Assembly: GCA_947626815.1 (NCBI GenBank)
Contig: CANQTN010000016.1
Coordinates: 1 to 36,866 of the forward strand
From: an uncultured Clostridia bacterium
Lineage (GTDB): Bacteria > Bacillota > Clostridia > TANB77 > CAG-508
Length of the DNA: 36,866 nucleotides
Direction: 5' to 3'
This document shows positions 16,787-26,157 of this stretch, piece by piece. The translations under genes were made by a program, and so were the position numbers. Each line of letters starts with the position of its first letter. Position 1 is the first letter of the stretch. Below the pieces are notes generated by a model, which was given only the letters and a program-made list of their open reading frames with translations, made no database searches and was not told where the DNA came from.

Positions 16787-16939
16787 CTAAAGTTCTTTAG
16801 TTTTTTTATTTAATTCATATAATAATTTTAATAATTTATTTTTGACTAATTTATATGTCATTTCATCAATTATATTTTCTTCATAGAGTTTTTGATTAAT
16901 TATATTTTCAATATTATATTTTATAAATTTATCCTTCAT
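16787..16939 (-). CDS. Small helical accessory protein of the element (50 aa)
   Basis: A short frame MKDKFIKYNIENIINQKLYE ... ending NKKTKEL. It is helical and charged; QKLYEENIIDEMTYKLVKNK resembles the SHOCT-type helix often found in small proteins next to clostridial serine recombinases. It lies 58 bases upstream of the recombinase in the same direction. The ribosome site is weak. A recombination accessory role is possible but is inference. Confidence 0.55.
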   Translation of the reverse strand: MKDKFIKYNIENIINQKLYEENIIDEMTYKLVKNKLLKLLYELNKKTKEL

Positions 16940-17036
16940 AGTCCATATATATTAAGAATTTTTATAAGTTATTCAATTTTTTTATTAGTTATTGAAATAT
17001 AATTTTTCAAAATTTTCTAAGAATGATAATATAAAT

Positions 17037-18186
17037 TTATATTTCTATGTCTTTTAATAACTTGTTTATTTTTGTGGTTAAGTTAATAGTAAATATTAAA
17101 ATATTATAATATATCCATAAAGTATTCACATCATTTGATTTTTTTAATATATTTGGTTCAAACATAACACCTGTGTCAAATCTAATATATATGTTGTTAT
17201 CTTTTATTATAATTTCATACTTTATTTTATATTTTTCGTAAAATTGAACTAGTTCTTCCATAATGTCATGTGTTAGTATTTCCATTGATAAAATATCTGA
17301 GGTAGAATAGACATCAAAATATTTTTCAAATTCTTTACTGTCCATTTGAACTTTTTTATAGTTATCTTTTTTGATGTATTTATTTTTTATTATTCTTATT
17401 TCATTTGGTATATGTATATTTAATTGTGTGACTGAAAATATTCCTTCATATATCATGTCTAAAAATTCCCCTTTGTCATTAGTATTTTCTAAAGAAATAT
17501 TACACATTTTTATATATGTTTCGTCTTCAATATATCCTTCTATATAATCATCTGTTATAAAACTATTAAATTCATCATCCATAAATTCTGCTTTGATATA
17601 GCTATCTAGTAAATTATCTCCTCCATATTGGTCATAATGTAGATTATGATTTATGTACTCTACAAAATTTTTTATAACATTGTTTTTATAATTTTCTACA
17701 TATATTGCATTATATTTTTTGTATTTAAATATATAATACATTCCTGCTGGAATAAATATAAGTCCTACTGTTCTGCTTCCCTTTGATAAACTTTTGTTCA
17801 TTTTTTTTATTAGAAATATATATATTAATGTTGATATTATAAATAATATACAACAAATAATAATAGATTTTTTTAGCTTTTTTCTATTTCCTTCTAGTTC
17901 TTCTGCATATTCACTTATTATATAGTTATATATTTCCTTAAATTCTGAACTTGCTGGTGTTTTCCTTATTTTAATATATCTGTGCCTTTTGTGTGGTTTT
18001 TCGGCTCCTATAGATGTTACAATATTTTGTACTACATATAAAACAATTCCAGATACTATGATTCCCAATATTACAAATGGCCATATTCCTTTAGTTGTTG
18101 CTATTAAAAATGAAATTATAAATACTCCGTATTAGCAAGAAAAATGATATTATAGTCCATTTTATGATACTCTTTATAATATCCAT
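17037..18186 (-). CDS. DUF3137-family membrane protein, completed by a CGG +1 shift
   Basis: 382 aa when read through CGG at codon 20. The ATG (18186) directly follows the lemA stop, with the GGAGG ribosome site inside lemA, so translation is coupled. The zero frame gives MDIIKSIIKWTIISFFLLI then CGG and a stop 11 codons later; skipping the C continues GVFIISFLIATTKGIWPF into the long frame. This completes the first membrane hairpin. A second membrane pair lies around residues 105-150, followed by a soluble domain with EYINHNLHYDQYGGDNLLDS. DUF3137 proteins often neighbour LemA, as here. Function is unknown. The frame downstream otherwise starts only at a TTG without a ribosome site. Confidence 0.82.
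18127..18129 (-). other. CGG +1 recoding site (DUF3137 Gly20)
   Basis: CTA ATA CGG AGT; C-GGA-GTA keeps the transmembrane segment hydrophobic and joins the start region to the long frame. Confidence 0.88.
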
Positions 18187-18690
18187 TTATTTTTCCTCCC
18201 TTTGAAAAAATTCTTGCATTTTGAATTTAAATATTTTTGCTAAAATATTATTTGGAAAAATTGTTATAATATTGTTGTATTTTTCTACTTCATTATTATA
18301 AATTCTTCTAGCAGCTTGTATTTGATTTTCCATTTTTGTTAAATTTTTTTGTATGTTTATAAATTGTTCATTTGCTTTTAATTCTGGGTAATTCTCTAAT
18401 ATTATCATTATATTATTGATTTCTGTATCTAAGACTTCACCTTTTTTTAGTTCTTTTTGTTTGACATATTCTGTTCTTAATTTTGTAATTTTTTCAAATA
18501 TCTTTTCCTCATAGTTTGTATATTCTTTTGTACATTTTATTAAATTTGGAATTAAATTAAATCTTTGCATTAAATATATTTCTATTCCTGATTTTGCATG
18601 TTTTACTGAATTTAATTTTTTTATAAAGATATTATACATTACTATTATGTATATTACTAATATTGCTATAATTAGTGTTATTATAAACAT
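18187..18690 (-). CDS. LemA family protein
   Basis: A 167-aa membrane-anchored helical protein. One N-terminal membrane helix (IITLIIAILVIYIIVMYN) is followed by the LemA core: AKSGIEIYLMQRFNLIPNLI, then ENYPELKANEQFINIQKNLT and NQIQAARRIYNNEV, which match the family consensus. The ATG at 18690 is preferred to the upstream TTG because GGAGG lies between them. Role of LemA proteins is unclear. It is the first gene of the element operon and has no in-frame CGG. Confidence 0.9.
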   Translation of the reverse strand: MFIITLIIAILVIYIIVMYNIFIKKLNSVKHAKSGIEIYLMQRFNLIPNLIKCTKEYTNYEEKIFEKITKLRTEYVKQKELKKGEVLDTEINNIMIILENYPELKANEQFINIQKNLTKMENQIQAARRIYNNEVEKYNNIITIFPNNILAKIFKFKMQEFFQREEK

Positions 18691-18850
18691 TTTTAATTCC
18701 TCCAATTTTTTACCTAAATATAGTACTTTTTATATTATATAATACTATCTTGCAAATTTCAACAAACTTAATCCTGTTATATAAAAGCAATTGAAATTAT
18801 TGTTAAATCGTGTATAAAGTATTACAATATAGAAAAGTTTTATTAATCAG

Positions 18851-18864
18851 TACCATCTTGTTAC
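18851..18864. repeat. Element-end inverted arm, right
   Basis: TACCATCTTGTTAC, inverted copy of 15066-15079 with one mismatch, directly beside the attR core. Confidence 0.85.
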
Positions 18865-18880
18865 TACTATGTGCATGGGA
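18865..18880 (+). repeat. Attachment core repeat, attR
   Basis: TACTATGTGCATGGGA, second copy of the core. FeoB coding resumes right after it as TTT GGT TGT AAT (FGCN). Confidence 0.92.
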
Positions 18881-19718
18881 TTTGGTTGTAATGCTGCTGG
18901 TGTAGTAGGTTGCAGAATTATTGATTCTCCTAGAGAGAGATTAATTGCAATTTTGACTAATAATTTTGTGCCATGTAATCGGACGTTTTCCTTTTTTAAT
19001 TGCTATAGCAACAATTTTTATTGCTGGCAGTATGCAAGGAATAAGTAGTTCTATTGTTTCGACACTTGCTGTTATATTTGTAATTTTACTTGGGATATTT
19101 TTTACTTTAATTATTTCTAAGATATTATCAAAAACTCTTTTAAAAGGTATGCCTTCTTCTTTTATATTAGAGCTTCCACCTTATAGGAAACCACAATTTG
19201 GAAAAATTTTAATACGTTCTATTTTTGACAGAACATTATTTGTTTTAGGAAGAGCTATTTGTGCTGCTGCTCCTGCTGGCCTTATTATTTGGTTATTTGC
19301 CAATATTGGTATTAACGGTGAAAGCTTACTTACTATAATTGCAAATTTTTTACAACCTTTTGCTCAACTTATGGGATTAGATGGATATATTTTAACTGCC
19401 TTCATTTTAGGTATCCCTGCTAATGAAATTGTATTACCTATTATTTTAATGTGTTATCTTGGAGGTAATTCTTTAGTTAATTTGGAGGATTCTGTTTCTA
19501 TTGGTCAAATTTTAGTTGCAAATGGTTGGACTATTTTAACTGCTATTAATGTTATGCTTTTCACAATTTTGCATTTTCCATGTGCTACTACTCTTTTAAC
19601 TATAAAAAAAGAAACTGGTAGTTTAAAGTGGACTGTTCTTAGCTTCTTACTTCCTACTGTTTGTGGTATATTAGTTTGTATGTTTACTAATTTTATTTGG
19701 AATTTAATTTTTATTTAA
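18881..19718 (+). CDS. feoB: FeoB, 3' part (after the element)
   Basis: No start of its own: this is the continuation of feoB after the inserted element. It reads [20 protein letters not shown] then [13 protein letters not shown], the conserved second half of the FeoB gate. At 18980 AAT CGG ACG needs a third +1 shift (C-GGA-CGT) to give [17 protein letters not shown]. The remaining membrane helices and the second gate ([20 protein letters not shown]) follow to the stop at 19718. Frames on both sides are undamaged, so the insertion is either recent or reversible. Without excision no full FeoB can be made from this copy. Confidence 0.92.
18980..18982 (+). other. CGG +1 recoding site (FeoB Gly472)
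   Basis: AAT CGG ACG; C-GGA-CGT restores the conserved FeoB segment VPCNGRFP. Confidence 0.95.
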
Positions 19719-19720
19719 AA

Positions 19721-19750
19721 AAATGGGGACATTTTAGAATGTCTCCATTT
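19721..19750. terminator. Bidirectional terminator between feoB and the Nudix gene
   Basis: AAATGGGGACATT pairs with AATGTCTCCATTT (one G-T pair) around TTAG; A/T runs flank both sides. It overlaps the last codons of the convergent Nudix gene. Confidence 0.85.
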
Positions 19751-20168
19751 CTTTTAAAAATTTTTCTTTAATTTCTAATGGTAATAATAAAATATTTTCT
19801 AATTGCTCTTTTTTTACTATTTCGGGAATATATTTTCCACTATCAATATATTTTGGATCATTTGAAAATTCTGGTCCATCTCCTGTTCCAAATTCTCCAT
19901 CAATATATTCACATAAATAAAATATTTCTTTTTGCTGAAATTTTTCTGATTCCATTTCATACATTTTCTTTACAATTTTTACATTTATTCCTAGTTCTTC
20001 TTTTATTTCTCTTATTGCTCCTTCTTCTTCTGTTTCTCCTTCTTCTAGTCCCCCTCCTGGAAATGTATAATATTCTTGGTAGTCTTTTCTTTTTATTACT
20101 CCTATTCTATGCATAAGTGCAAATCCTCCCTGCATAGGTATTATTCCTGCAACTCTTGTTCTTTTCAT
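19734..20168 (-). CDS. Nudix hydrolase
   Basis: A 144-aa Nudix protein. The box GGGLEEGETEEEGAIREIKEELGI (about residues 38-61) is complete: GX5EX7REUXEEXGU with all catalytic glutamates. The N-terminus MKRTRVAGIIPMQGGFALMH is typical of MutT-like small pyrophosphohydrolases. Substrate cannot be told from sequence. The ATG has AAAGGAAC upstream. It lies 60 bases after dnaE in the same direction, so it may be cotranscribed. No in-frame CGG. Confidence 0.9.
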   Translation of the reverse strand: MKRTRVAGIIPMQGGFALMHRIGVIKRKDYQEYYTFPGGGLEEGETEEEGAIREIKEELGINVKIVKKMYEMESEKFQQKEIFYLCEYIDGEFGTGDGPEFSNDPKYIDSGKYIPEIVKKEQLENILLLPLEIKEKFLKEMETF

Positions 20169-20228
20169 GTTAGTTTTGTTCCTTTCTTTATTTTAATATG
20201 TTTTGCACAAAATTATATGTGTTTTAAT

Positions 20229-23200
20229 CTAATTTTCTTCTACACTTATAACATTTTCATTTCCTAATATGTTTTTAAATACTTCTTCAATTTTATCAGT
20301 TAAGTAAATTTGTCCACATGGTTTTGTTTCATTTTCTATTTTTATTTGAACATTTATGTTATTTTTGTCTCCTTGGAAATAGTGAAGTGCTCCTCTTAGT
20401 TTGTTTTTCTGTTCTTCATCTGCATTTGTTATGTTTAGTGTAAATATTTTTTGTTTTTGTTCTCCAAAACTTTTTATTTCATTTGCTATTATTGTTGTTG
20501 TGTCATCTTCTCTTATACTTAGTCTCCCTTCTACTATTACAATATTTTCTTCTACTAAATTTGATCCAGCATTTATGTATGCATTTTCAAATACTATTAT
20601 TTCTGCTGAGCCATATAAGTCTTCTATTGTAACAAATGCCATTATTTTATTTGTTTTTGTGTATTTTTTCTTTATTGATGTTATTATTCCTGCATATTTT
20701 ACTTTTTGTCCATCTGTAAATTTAGGTTTTTCGTTTGATATTATTTCTTCTTCTAAACTTTGAGATGCCATTTGTTCATCAATTTGTCTTAATTGTATTG
20801 TATTTATTGTGGCTTGTTTTTCTATTTGTTCTTTTAGTTTTGCAAGTGGATGTCCTGAAATATATATTCCTAGCATTTCTTTTTCTATTGATAATAACTC
20901 TTTATTACTCATTTCTTCATGTTCTTCAAAAGTATATTTTGTCTTATTCATTTCTTCTTGTTCTTTGTTTGTTCCTAAATCAAACATTGACACTTGACCA
21001 TTTAATCCTTTTTTCTTTTCATTTTGTATTGCATCTATTATATTTTCAAATGATGCCAGTAATGTACTTCTTGTTTGTTCAAATTCATCAAATGCTCCTG
21101 CTTTTATTAAGCTTTCTATGCATTTTTTATTGACTGATTCTCCTGATATTCTTTCGCAAAAATCTATAAAGCTTTTGTAGTTTCCATTTTCTTTTCTTTC
21201 TTTTACTATTGCGTTTACTGGTCCTATTCCTACATTTTTAATGCTTCTTAATCCAAATCGTATTTTTGCATTTTGTTTTGTATTGTCTTTTTCATCTTCT
21301 AACATGTTTTCGTCATATTCTGGTGTGAATTTTGTATCACTTTTATTTATTTCTGGTTTTAATATTTCTATTCCCAATGATTTACATTCATCTATGTATT
21401 GTGGTATTTTATCTAAATTTCCTAAAAAACTATTTAATGTTGCTGCCATAAATTCTGCTGGATAATATGCTTTTAAATATGCTGTTCTATATGCTATTAC
21501 AGCATAACATGCTGCATGTGATTTATTGAATGCATATTTAGCAAATTCCGCCATTTCATCAAATATTTTATCTGCTGATTTTTCATCTATTCCATTTCTC
21601 ACACACCCAGGTACAACTACATTTCCTTTTTCATCTACTTGTCCATTTATAAATATTTCTCTTTCTTTTGCCATTACATCTAATTTTTTCTTTCCCATAG
21701 CACGTCTTACTAAGTCTGCTCTTCCGAAGTGAATATCCAGCTAAATCTCGTACAATTTGCATTACTTGCTCTTGATATACCATACATCCATATGTTACAT
21801 TTAGTATTGGCTCTAATCTTTCATGTGTGTATTCATTATGTCCTGGATTTAATTTTCCTTTTATGTATCTTGGTATTTGATCCATTGGTCCTGGTCTATA
21901 TAATGAAACTCCTGCTATTAAGTCCTCTAAGCAATCTGGTTTTAATTCTTTCATGAAGTTGGTCATTCCTTGTGATTCAAATTGAAATATTCCACAACTT
22001 TTTCCTTCTTGCCATAATTTATACACTTTTGGGTCTGCCATTTTTTTGTCAAATTCTATTTCTACTTTTCTATTTTCTTTTACTAAATCAATTGTGTCTT
22101 GAATTACTGTTAAAGTTCTTAATCCTAAAAAGTCCATTTTTAGTAGTCCTAGTTCTTCTAATGTTGTCATAATATATTGTGTTGATATTTGTCCATCTCT
22201 TACGTATAATGGTACATATGTGTCAACTGGTTCTTTTGTTATAACAACTCCGACATGCATGTGTTGAGGCTTGTCTTGGCATTCCTTCTAATCCCATTGC
22301 TATATCTAATACTTTTTTTACTGTTTCATCTGTTTCATATTTTTCTCTTAGTTCTCTATTTTCTTCTAACGCTTTTTTTATAGTTATGTGAAGCTCATTT
22401 GGTATCATTTTTGCTAATGCATCCGCTTCTGAATATGGAACATCTAATACTCTTGCTACATCTCTAATTACCATTTTAGCTGCCATTGTCCCAAATGTTA
22501 TAATTTGTGATACATGATCAGGTCCATATTTGTTTGATACATAATCAATTACTTCTTGTCTTCTTTCATAACAAAAGTCAACATCAAAGTCTGGCATACT
22601 TATTCTTTCTGGATTTAAAAATCTTTCAAAAAGAAGTCCATATTGAATTGGATCAATATCTGTTATTTCTATGGCATATGCAATTATTGATCCTGCTCCT
22701 GATCCACGTCCGTGGTCCTACTGGTATTCCATTTGTTTTTGCATAATAAATAAAGTCCCTTACAATTAAAAAATAGTCTGTATATCCCATTTTTTGTATT
22801 ACACTTAATTCATATTCTGCTCTTTCTAATATTTCTTTTGAAGGATTTTCTCCATATCTTTTTTTTATTCCATCATCACATAATTTTTTCAAAAAATCAT
22901 AATGTGTTTTATATTCTTCTGATACATCATAATTTGGTAATATTGTATGCCCAAATTCAAATTCTACATTGCACTTTTCTGCAATTTTTACTGTATTTTC
23001 TATTGCTTCTGGTATTGCCTTAAAATATTGTGTCATTTCCTCTGGTGATTTTACATATAGTTCATCTGTATCGAATCTCATTCGGTCAACATCACTCATT
23101 CTTTTTCCAGTTTGTATACATAGTAATACTTCATGATTATAACTATCTTCTCTTTTTAAGTAATGTGCATCATTTGTTGCAACTAATGGAATATTTAATT

Positions 23201-23780
23201 CTCTGGCTAATTTAATTAATTTTTGATTAGCTAAAACTTGTTCTTTTAGTCCATTATTTTGAACTTCTATATAATAATCTTCTCCAAATACTCTTTTATG
23301 CCATAATGCTATTTCTTTTGCTTTTTCGTTTTCTCCATTCAATAAGGCTTGATTTACCGCTCCTGCAAGACAAGCACTTAAGCAAATTAACCCTTCACTA
23401 TATTTTTCTAATACTTCTAAATCAATTCTTGGTTTATAATAATATCCCTCTACAAATCCGATTGATACTAATTTACTTAAATTTTGATATCCTTTTTTGT
23501 CTTTTGCAAGTAGAATTAGATGATAATAATGATTATCTATATTGGGCTCTTTATCAAATCTGCTTCGTGGTGCAACATATACTTCACATCCTATAATTGG
23601 TTTTATTCCTTCTTTTTTGCAAGCTTTATAAAAATCAATTGCCCCATACATAACTCCATGATCAGTAAGAGCCATTGCATTCATTCCTAATTCTTTTGCT
23701 CTTACTGGCAAGTCTTTTATTCTATTTGCTCCATCTAATAAACTATATTCACTATGTATATGTAAATGAACAAAATCCAA
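20229..23780 (-). CDS. dnaE: DNA polymerase III alpha subunit DnaE with three CGG +1 shifts
   Basis: Read through three shifts this is a 1182-aa replicative polymerase of normal length and domain order: PHP domain (HLHIHSEYSLLDG, TDHGVMYGAI), palm/fingers with the catalytic MPDFDVDFCYERR, and the OB domain near the C-terminus (VKYAGIITSIKKKYTKTNK). Start is TTG after AAGGAGG. Shift 1 (CCA CGG ACG, 22712) restores GPGRGSGAGS; shift 2 (TGT CGG AGT, 22252) restores QASTHACGVVI; shift 3 (CTT CGG AAG, 21726) restores AGYSLGRADLVRRAMGKKK. Each needs exactly one base skipped and leaves no stop. The gene must be expressed for replication unless another copy exists, so the shifts must be efficient. 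The amylase gene ends 27 bases upstream, probably in the same operon. Confidence 0.95.
21724..21726 (-). other. CGG +1 recoding site (DnaE Gly685)
   Basis: CTT CGG AAG; C-GGA-AGA restores YSLGRADLVRR. Confidence 0.95.
22250..22252 (-). other. CGG +1 recoding site (DnaE Gly510)
   Basis: TGT CGG AGT; C-GGA-GTT restores ASTHACGVVITKEPV. Confidence 0.95.
22710..22712 (-). other. CGG +1 recoding site (DnaE Gly357)
   Basis: CCA CGG ACG; C-GGA-CGT restores VGPGRGSGAGS, a polymerase signature. Confidence 0.95.
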
Positions 23781-23807
23781 TTTTTTTCCTCCTTTTTACA
23801 TAAATAA

Positions 23808-25250
23808 TTATGCATTAACCCATATTGATGTAGATTTTCCTTTTACTTTAAAATTGCCATATCCTTCATTGTCTATTATTATTTCTTCTTCACAATTTTC
23901 AAGACTATCTATAAACTTCTCTCCTGCATATTGATTTCCTACATACATTCTTTTTTCTCCATCATTATTATTAGAAATTACAACTGCTAATCCTGATTTT
24001 AAATGTTCATTATCTCCCTCTCTTGTCCATCCTATATAATCTGGATTATCAAAATAATCATGTTGATAGCCATAGGCCTTTTCTTTTCTTAATTTAATTA
24101 TTGTTTTTAATTCTTTTACTGGTTCTATATTATCATGAGGAATTCCATAAAAGTCTCCATAAAATACACATGGATATCCTTCATTTCTCAATAAAATAAT
24201 TGCATATGCTGCTGGTTTGAACCATGTTTCAATAAAGCTTTGCAGACTTTGACCTGGCTGTGTATCATGATTATCTACAAATGTTACTGCTTTTGATGGA
24301 TTTTCTTTTACTAGTGTTCCTTCTAAAATTTTAGACATGTCATAGTTTTCGTCTTTTGATGCATTTTCTAGATGATAATGTAGTGGAACATCAAAAAGTG
24401 ATATTTCTCCTTCTGTTTCTTCTATATATTTGTGCAGTTTAGATGTATCTCCGCTCCAATATTCACCTACTGTAAATAATTCTTTCTTTGTTTGTTTCCT
24501 TAGTTCTTTTATCCAGTCTTTATAGAAATTGCTAGCAATGTGTTTTACCGCATCTAATCTAAATCCATCTACTTTTGTAGTTTCTAAATACCATTTTCCC
24601 CATTTTTTACATTCTTCTACTACTTCTGGATTTTCAAAGTCAAGGTCTGCTCCCATTAAATAGTCATAATTTCCATATTCTTCGTCAACCGTATCACTCC
24701 AATCTTTATCTTTGAATTTGAAAATTGCATGTTCTTTTGAATTTTCATCATAGTCAATTCCATCAAAATGTGTCCAATTCCATTCAAAGTCTGAATATTT
24801 ATGATTTCTACCTGGAAATGTAAATTTTGTTGCTACTTTTACTGTTTCTTGATTAGATATTAATATATTATGATTTCCCCAATCTACTTTTGTTGCAGAT
24901 ATAGTTTGTAACATGTCTGCACCTATTTTATGATTTAAAACAATATCTGCATAACTTTCAATCCCATTTTGTTTTAAGGTCATAATACAATTTACATATT
25001 CTTCTTTTGAGCCATATTTTGTTTTTATACTTCCTTTTTGATTAAATTCTCCTAAATCATATACATCATAAACACCGTATCCAACTTCATTTTTCCCTCC
25101 TGAGCCTTTATATGCTGGTGGAAGCCATAATGCTGTTATTCCTAAATTTGATAGTTCTTCTGCATTTTCTGAAATTTTATTCCATAAGTTTTGTTTACAA
25201 TCCATGTACCATTCAAAATATTGCATCATTATTCCATTTATTGTTTTCAT
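23808..25250 (-). CDS. Cytoplasmic alpha-amylase (GH13)
   Basis: A 480-aa glycoside hydrolase family 13 enzyme without signal peptide, so it probably acts on internal glucans. Conserved regions: MMQYFEWYMD (start of the barrel), ADIVLNHK (region I), GFRLDAVKH (region II, Asp nucleophile), FTVGEYW (region III, Glu acid/base) and FVDNHDTQ (region IV, third Asp). Length and the C-terminal beta domain fit the liquefying type (AmyS-like, GH13_5). The ATG has AGGAAAA upstream. It is followed closely by dnaE. Four CGG triplets in the gene all span codons (TAC GGT, ACG GTT, GCG GTA, AGC GGA) and are read normally. Confidence 0.93.
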   Translation of the reverse strand: MKTINGIMMQYFEWYMDCKQNLWNKISENAEELSNLGITALWLPPAYKGSGGKNEVGYGVYDVYDLGEFNQKGSIKTKYGSKEEYVNCIMTLKQNGIESYADIVLNHKIGADMLQTISATKVDWGNHNILISNQETVKVATKFTFPGRNHKYSDFEWNWTHFDGIDYDENSKEHAIFKFKDKDWSDTVDEEYGNYDYLMGADLDFENPEVVEECKKWGKWYLETTKVDGFRLDAVKHIASNFYKDWIKELRKQTKKELFTVGEYWSGDTSKLHKYIEETEGEISLFDVPLHYHLENASKDENYDMSKILEGTLVKENPSKAVTFVDNHDTQPGQSLQSFIETWFKPAAYAIILLRNEGYPCVFYGDFYGIPHDNIEPVKELKTIIKLRKEKAYGYQHDYFDNPDYIGWTREGDNEHLKSGLAVVISNNNDGEKRMYVGNQYAGEKFIDSLENCEEEIIIDNEGYGNFKVKGKSTSIWVNA

Positions 25251-25380
25251 TTTTTTCCTACTTTCTTTTCTTGCCTTATTATATATACTAAATTTATCAT
25301 ATTTTTATTATTTAATCAAGGCATTTTGATTACATACTTTTGATGTGCTTATGCTAAATAATTAACAATATATTTTTTAT

Positions 25381-25409
25381 TTGACAATTTTTTGTGTTTT
25401 AATTATAAT
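25381..25409 (+). promoter_or_regulatory. Promoter of the thioesterase gene
   Basis: TTGACA (25381-25386), 17 bases, TATAAT (25404-25409); places the start of transcription upstream of ATG 25446. Confidence 0.85.
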
Positions 25410-25445
25410 GTCAATTATTATGAATTTTTGAAGGAGTTAATTATT

Positions 25446-25865
25446 ATGAGTTTTGTTTTTGAAAGAAGAATTAATTACTATGAAACTGATAAAATGGGGA
25501 TTGTTCATCATTCAAATTATATACGTTTTTTAGAAGAAGCACGATGCCAAATGTTAGATGATAATGGAATGCCTTATTCTTCCTATGAAAATAATGGTAT
25601 TATGATACCTGTTCTTGGCATAAATTTAGATTTAAAAAAACATGTTACTTTTGATGATATCATTGAAATAAAGCCTTTTGTAAAACTTTTTAATGGGGTT
25701 AGATTAACTATGGAATATGTTGTAACTAATAAACTAACTGATGATGTAGTTTTAACTGGAGAAACAAAGCATTGTTTTACTGATACTAATTTAAGACCTG
25801 TTAATTTGAAAAAGTTTGCACCAGACTTTTATGAAAAATTTGAGAATTTAAAAAACGAAAATTAA
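25446..25865 (+). CDS. Acyl-CoA thioesterase, 4HBT (YbgC-like) family
   Basis: A 139-aa hotdog-fold protein. YYETDKMGIVHHSNYIRFLEEAR (residues 9-31) is the 4HBT signature, with the catalytic Asp in TDKMG. The rest matches the family length. It hydrolyses acyl-CoA or acyl-ACP thioesters; the substrate is unknown. The start at 25446 has AAGGAG upstream and lies downstream of a clear promoter; a longer frame beginning upstream would overlap that promoter. Its stop codon lies in the end of MITE copy C. Confidence 0.9.
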   Translation: MSFVFERRINYYETDKMGIVHHSNYIRFLEEARCQMLDDNGMPYSSYENNGIMIPVLGINLDLKKHVTFDDIIEIKPFVKLFNGVRLTMEYVVTNKLTDDVVLTGETKHCFTDTNLRPVNLKKFAPDFYEKFENLKNEN

Positions 25866-26093
25866 TATTTTCTAAAAGTTACAGTCTACTTATCAATGGT
25901 ACAAATGGTCACTGATATATATTATTTATTTGTAACTCCCAACTGCATACAGACTGTACCTAAAATGTTATAATAAATTATAAAATTTTATTAACAATCT
26001 GTAACTTGTTGGTCCCCCCGAATTGTTACTGCATAAATAATATATTATCTTTTACCATTTGTACCATTGACAAGTAAACTGTTACTTCTAAAA
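25861..26093. repeat. MITE-like repeat, copy C (full length)
   Basis: About 230 bases with inverted ends of about 65 bases (TTTTCTAAAAGTTACAGT... / ...AACTGTTACTTCTAAAA). Inside are both core modules. It is close to the reverse complement of copy E. The end overlaps the thioesterase stop. Confidence 0.88.
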
Positions 26094-26140
26094 AGCTAAG
26101 ATTTTCTAAGTAATAAAATTGCTTAGAAAATCTTAGCTTT
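26092..26140 (-). terminator. Strong terminator of the rubrerythrin gene
   Basis: A 19-bp perfect stem, AAAGCTAAGATTTTCTAAG and its inverse, with an 11-base loop; on the minus strand it runs into TTTTT. Confidence 0.85.
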
Positions 26141-26157
26141 GAAAATGCCTTCATTTT

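Larger units (their letters stand above)
15066..18880. mobile_element. Integrated 3.8-kb serine-recombinase element inside feoB
   Basis: The segment between the two 16-base cores splits feoB at a conserved codon run. It carries, on the minus strand, a LemA-family gene, a DUF3137 gene, a 50-aa helical protein and a large serine recombinase. No conjugation, replication or phage structural genes are present, so it is a minimal mobilisable or intervening element. Precise recombination between the cores leaves one core and restores the feoB reading frame exactly. Layout resembles sporulation-excised elements such as skin, but nothing here proves developmental control. Confidence 0.9.

Noticed and set aside
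13843..22712. Random sequencing or assembly indels breaking feoB and dnaE
   Set aside because: All breaks are a single extra C before a glycine GGA/GGT codon; none is in the abundant A or T runs where indel errors usually fall. Many GGA/GGT codons and out-of-frame CGG triplets are unaffected.
20401..23596. Many plus-strand open frames opposite dnaE, ftsY and the UPF0182 gene
   Set aside because: They are low-complexity L/F/S/I-rich frames antisense to well-supported genes and have no ribosome sites.
25392..25445. Longer N-terminus of the thioesterase
   Set aside because: It would start inside the TTGACA-TATAAT promoter and lacks a ribosome site; ATG 25446 has AAGGAG.
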